Program-made: the position numbers and the translations under genes
In this document: positions 62,401-64,000 of the stretch, piece by piece
Layout: every line of letters begins with the position of its first letter
Position numbering within the stretch: position 1 is the first letter of the stretch
Assembly (NCBI GenBank): GCA_028564705.1
Contig: JAPXFQ010001308.1
Coordinates: 186,001 to 250,000, forward strand
DNA from: Apricaphanius iberus
Lineage: Eukaryota > Chordata > Actinopteri > Cyprinodontiformes > Aphaniidae
Length of the DNA: 64,000 nt
Reading direction: 5' to 3'
The notes under the pieces: model-generated
Databases searched by the model: none
Told to the model about the DNA's origin: nothing
What the model saw: only the letters and a program-made list of their open reading frames with translations

Positions 62401-63883
62401 CTGATGAAGCCTCTTGGATAAGAGGTGAAACGTCTTCCAAGACAAATATGGCCAGTTGTGTTCGATTGAAATTTCCTTGATATAGCACTTTATCTAATCC
62501 TGAGTACCCCAAAGCACGTTACACTACATCCAGTCATTCAAACACAAGTTCATGCACTGGTTATGGTAAACATTGTGGCCACAGCTGCGCCGGGGCACAC
62601 TGACAAAAATGAGACACTGGCCCTAGCTCCACCAGTAGCCAAGACGGGCAAAGTATCTTGACTGACGACTCAACAACTGGAGTGTGACTCCGAACATGCG
62701 ACCCTCCAGTTACAGGACAAACCCCTAACTCCTGAGCCCCGTCGCCCAGCAAGGAAAGAGAACATCCGTTCAGTTTTCCTTCCCGGATCGGCTTGTAGCT
62801 CCATCCTACGACGCAGTATTAGGGCCAGTGTAAACAAAATAAAAATATCTTGGAGTAAATTTCCACCCAAAAAACCCAGAAATTCTGAGATTAAAGTAAT
62901 ATATTTTCCAGAACAAACTCAGAAATTCTGTGATTGTCAAAAAGAAGTAAAATTACTAGTAAAAACACAGAACAAAAGTCAGAAATTTCTTTCACAAAAG
63001 TCGTAAGATTGCAAGTTAAGAGTTAAATTTTGAGATTAATTTCAGATATTTTCTAAAAAAAAAAAAAAGTAATTTCTCTGATGTAGAAAAGTGGAAAATT
63101 TGCGAGAAAAAATAAATTCCTATAATTAAAGGTATAAATTTTTGATATCTACAATAGATATTTCTGACATTGTAAAGTCAGAAAATTGTTTTTGGCAGAA
63201 ATTTACTCCAAAATATTTTTGTTTTAATTACAATGGCCCTAATACTCCATCGTACCATCCAGCTTCCCATCAACTAGAAAATATTTGAAAATATTCCCCA
63301 CAGTGAATCATGGTGGTGACAGCATCATGCTGTGATGTATTCAGGGTGATGTCTGGTGTTAGCCCCCCTCAAACACACACACAGCAATTCACATGAGCTC
63401 AAATAAGAGATTTAAACTAAATCAAAAGTAACTAAACCGCCAAGCATGATTAGAAGATTTTTAATCTGAATTCCACATTAAATATTAAACACTTTACCCT
63501 AGCTAAGCATGGCTTGTTAACTTTTACTGTTCTATTGAATTTGCTTTTATTTTATTTTCTGTGGCATTTTTGCAATTGTTTAAAAAGTTGTACATTACTA
63601 TAGCTTTTTTTTACACTCTTCTTGTAAAGCCTTTTGGTCAATGAAAAATTACTCATAAATGCATAATATAAATAACCTTTGAGTGAATTATTTTAAACAG
63701 ACGTTTCTTTCTTTTATTTCCCCAGTGGCTGTTTGCCCTGGCACCCACAATGGCCTGAGCACAACGGGAACCACGGAGAACCATTACAACATTATGAAGA
63801 CGATGTACACCGGGTGCAACATCGTGATGGGAAACCTTGAGATCTGCATGATGGAGCACACCCGCGACTTCAGCTTTCTGCAG
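50483..63883 (+). CDS. erbb3: Receptor tyrosine kinase ErbB3, exons 1-2 (partial)
   Basis: Coding exons seen: 50483-50576 and 63726-63883 (GT-AG, joined in a GTG codon); the gene continues beyond the right edge with a donor after 63883. Exon 1 gives a signal peptide, MRMTALMRTAQQVLCVLLLC then ALQLCRAETGG. Exon 2 gives the start of extracellular domain I (VAVCPGTHNGLSTTG, CNIVMGNLEI, DFSFLQ). These match ERBB3 (human VCPGTLNGLSVTG, CEVVMGNLEI, DLSFLQ) better than EGFR, ERBB2 or ERBB4. ErbB3 binds neuregulins and signals through dimers with ErbB2; its own kinase is weak. In fish it is needed for Schwann cell and neural crest development. Teleosts have two copies (erbb3a, erbb3b); which one this is cannot be told from 84 residues. 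Three in-frame ATGs lie close together (codons 1, 3, 7); I took the first. Intron 1 is 13.1 kb. Confidence 0.92.
50577..55690 (+). other. erbb3: erbb3 intron 1, first part
   Basis: Mostly AT-rich DNA. A GC-richer patch at about 53455-53650 (ACACGCGCGTGCGCTC, GCTGCGCAGTGCC) and another at about 54120-54280 stand out and could be regulatory. No coding exon is recognised. Confidence 0.5.
55691..56140. mobile_element. TIR DNA element in erbb3 intron 1
   Basis: Ends are inverted: TCAGACCACAGGCTTTGTCA then GCGTCA on the left, and its reverse complement at about 56110-56133 on the right. The 450-bp element is flanked by TAAT at 55687-55690 and 56141-56144, a short target duplication. No transposase is present. 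Confidence 0.75.
56141..57119 (+). other. erbb3 intron 1, middle part
   Basis: I see nothing recognisable between the TIR element and the LINE fragment. Confidence 0.5.
57120..57695 (+). pseudogene. LINE 3' fragment ending in (TTCTA)n
   Basis: Segments such as CACAAAGGAGCGTTTCCGCA then GGTCCTTCCTCCCTGCAGCT (TKERFRRSFLPAAVRLYN in translation) are the C-terminus of a fish non-LTR retrotransposon ORF2. The copy ends in a TTCTA tandem tail at about 57670-57689. The clade is not resolved by eye. Frames at 57127-57663 are remnants or shadows of it. Confidence 0.65.
57862..58305. mobile_element. hAT-type MITE in erbb3 intron 1
   Basis: It starts CAGGGGTGCCCAAAGTAGGG and ends with GGTTTGGGCACCCCTG, an inverted pair. 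Flanks ATCTAGCT (57854-57861) and ATCTGGCT (58306-58313) are an 8-bp target duplication with one change. The body is 444 bp without coding content. Confidence 0.85.
58306..60309 (+). other. erbb3 intron 1, AT-rich stretch
   Basis: No gene and no clear mobile element is recognised here. Confidence 0.5.
60310..60745 (-). mobile_element. Decayed Tc1-type fragment
   Basis: Phrases such as TTATCACATTACATCCATAA, CTAGACTAACACAAAGTAGC and CTAATGTGGTCTAAAACATT match a widespread fish Tc1-type repeat. It is heavily mutated. Confidence 0.5.
60784..62480. mobile_element. Fold-back element with 12-bp flanking duplication
   Basis: Arms of about 125 bp at roughly 60820-60945 and 62357-62480 are inverted copies (for example GACGTTTCACCTCTTATCCA then AGAGGCTTCATCAGTT, versus its reverse complement). 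The whole is flanked by TATAGCACTTTA at 60772-60783 and 62481-62492, and splits an older repeat (GCCTGTATTTGTATAGCACT on the left, ATCTAATCCTGAGTACCCCA on the right). A second transposon, 60948-62148, sits inside it. Confidence 0.75.
60948..62148. mobile_element. Composite PIF/Harbinger-like long-TIR element (A-B-A'-B' arrangement)
   Basis: The element starts GGGCGCTTTCACATGG and ends with the inverse of GGCCGTTTTCACATGTG, flanked by TAA at 60945-60947 and 62149-62151. A 3-bp TAA duplication is typical of PIF/Harbinger transposons. Inside, block A (60948-61057) is repeated inverted at about 61555-61663, and block B (61058-61545) is repeated inverted at 61664-62148. The order is A, B, A-inverse, B-inverse. 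The 108- and 152-aa frames here are translations of the repeat and have no domain. Confidence 0.75.
62819..63252. mobile_element. Complete MITE with TA target duplication
   Basis: Left end CGACGCAGTATTAGGGCCAG and right end (inverse) CGATGGAGTATTAGGGCCAT enclose 434 bp, flanked by TA on both sides (62817-62818, 63253-63254). It has no coding content. A truncated relative lies at 16777-17155. Confidence 0.8.
63253..63725 (+). other. End of erbb3 intron 1
   Basis: A short Tc1-type phrase (AGTGAATCATGGTGGTGACA, then GCATCATGCTGTG) is seen at about 63303. The intron then ends with a T-rich tract and the acceptor CCCCAG at 63720-63725. Confidence 0.55.
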
Positions 63884-64000
63884 GTTAGCCTGGGAACATC
63901 GCCCTCTGCTCAGAGCAGATTATTAATCCTTTCACAGAAAAATGTGTCACCAGAGAGAATTCGCGAGCTAGTCTAGACATGGATGTGGAATCAGTGCCAG

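Overview
The window is vertebrate nuclear DNA, almost certainly from a ray-finned (teleost, probably percomorph) fish. All genes are split by GT-AG (once GC-AG) introns. Coding exons match vertebrate families nearly residue for residue. The spaces between them are AT-rich and full of repeats typical of teleosts: Tc1/mariner relics, hAT-type non-autonomous elements with 8-bp target duplications, L2-like LINE tails, fold-back elements and long microsatellites. There is no bacterial or phage content. The exact species cannot be named from the sequence.

Layout. (1) Positions 1-27, minus strand: the first nine codons of a Rheb-family GTPase (rheb/rhebl1) running off the left edge, with a CpG-rich promoter-like stretch at about 100-540. 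(2) 3397-11917, plus strand: ikzf4 (Eos), seven coding exons, 575 aa, followed by a long 3' UTR to about 14510. (3) 14577-16412, minus strand: rps26, four exons, 115 aa, tail-to-tail with ikzf4. (4) 20253-24993, minus strand: fkbp11, six exons, 187 aa, with a 1.1-kb hAT element in intron 2. (5) 25.3-33 kb: gene-free and packed with nested transposons, an L2-like LINE tail and a run of 39 G. (6) 35591-38057, plus strand: arf3, four coding exons, 181 aa, with a noncoding first exon ending at 33187 and a long 3' UTR. (7) 40.4-50 kb: gene-free repeat territory. (8) 50483-63883 onward, plus strand: the first two coding exons of erbb3, separated by a 13.1-kb intron full of repeats; the gene continues past the right edge.

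The genes do not form a pathway. They are a conserved block corresponding to human chromosome 12q13. IKZF4, RPS26 and ERBB3 are close neighbours in human 12q13.2. FKBP11 and ARF3 (and RHEBL1) lie together in human 12q13.12, several megabases away. The fish window interleaves these two groups.

I found no convincing novel multi-gene system. The points most worth a second look are: a GC-AG intron that splits the NKxD motif of arf3; a Gln in zinc finger 2 of Ikzf4 where mammalian Eos has His; the almost abutting 3' ends of ikzf4 and rps26; the mixed synteny; and a four-level nested fold-back structure at 60.75-62.6 kb whose inner arms are arranged A-B-A'-B' instead of as a simple palindrome.
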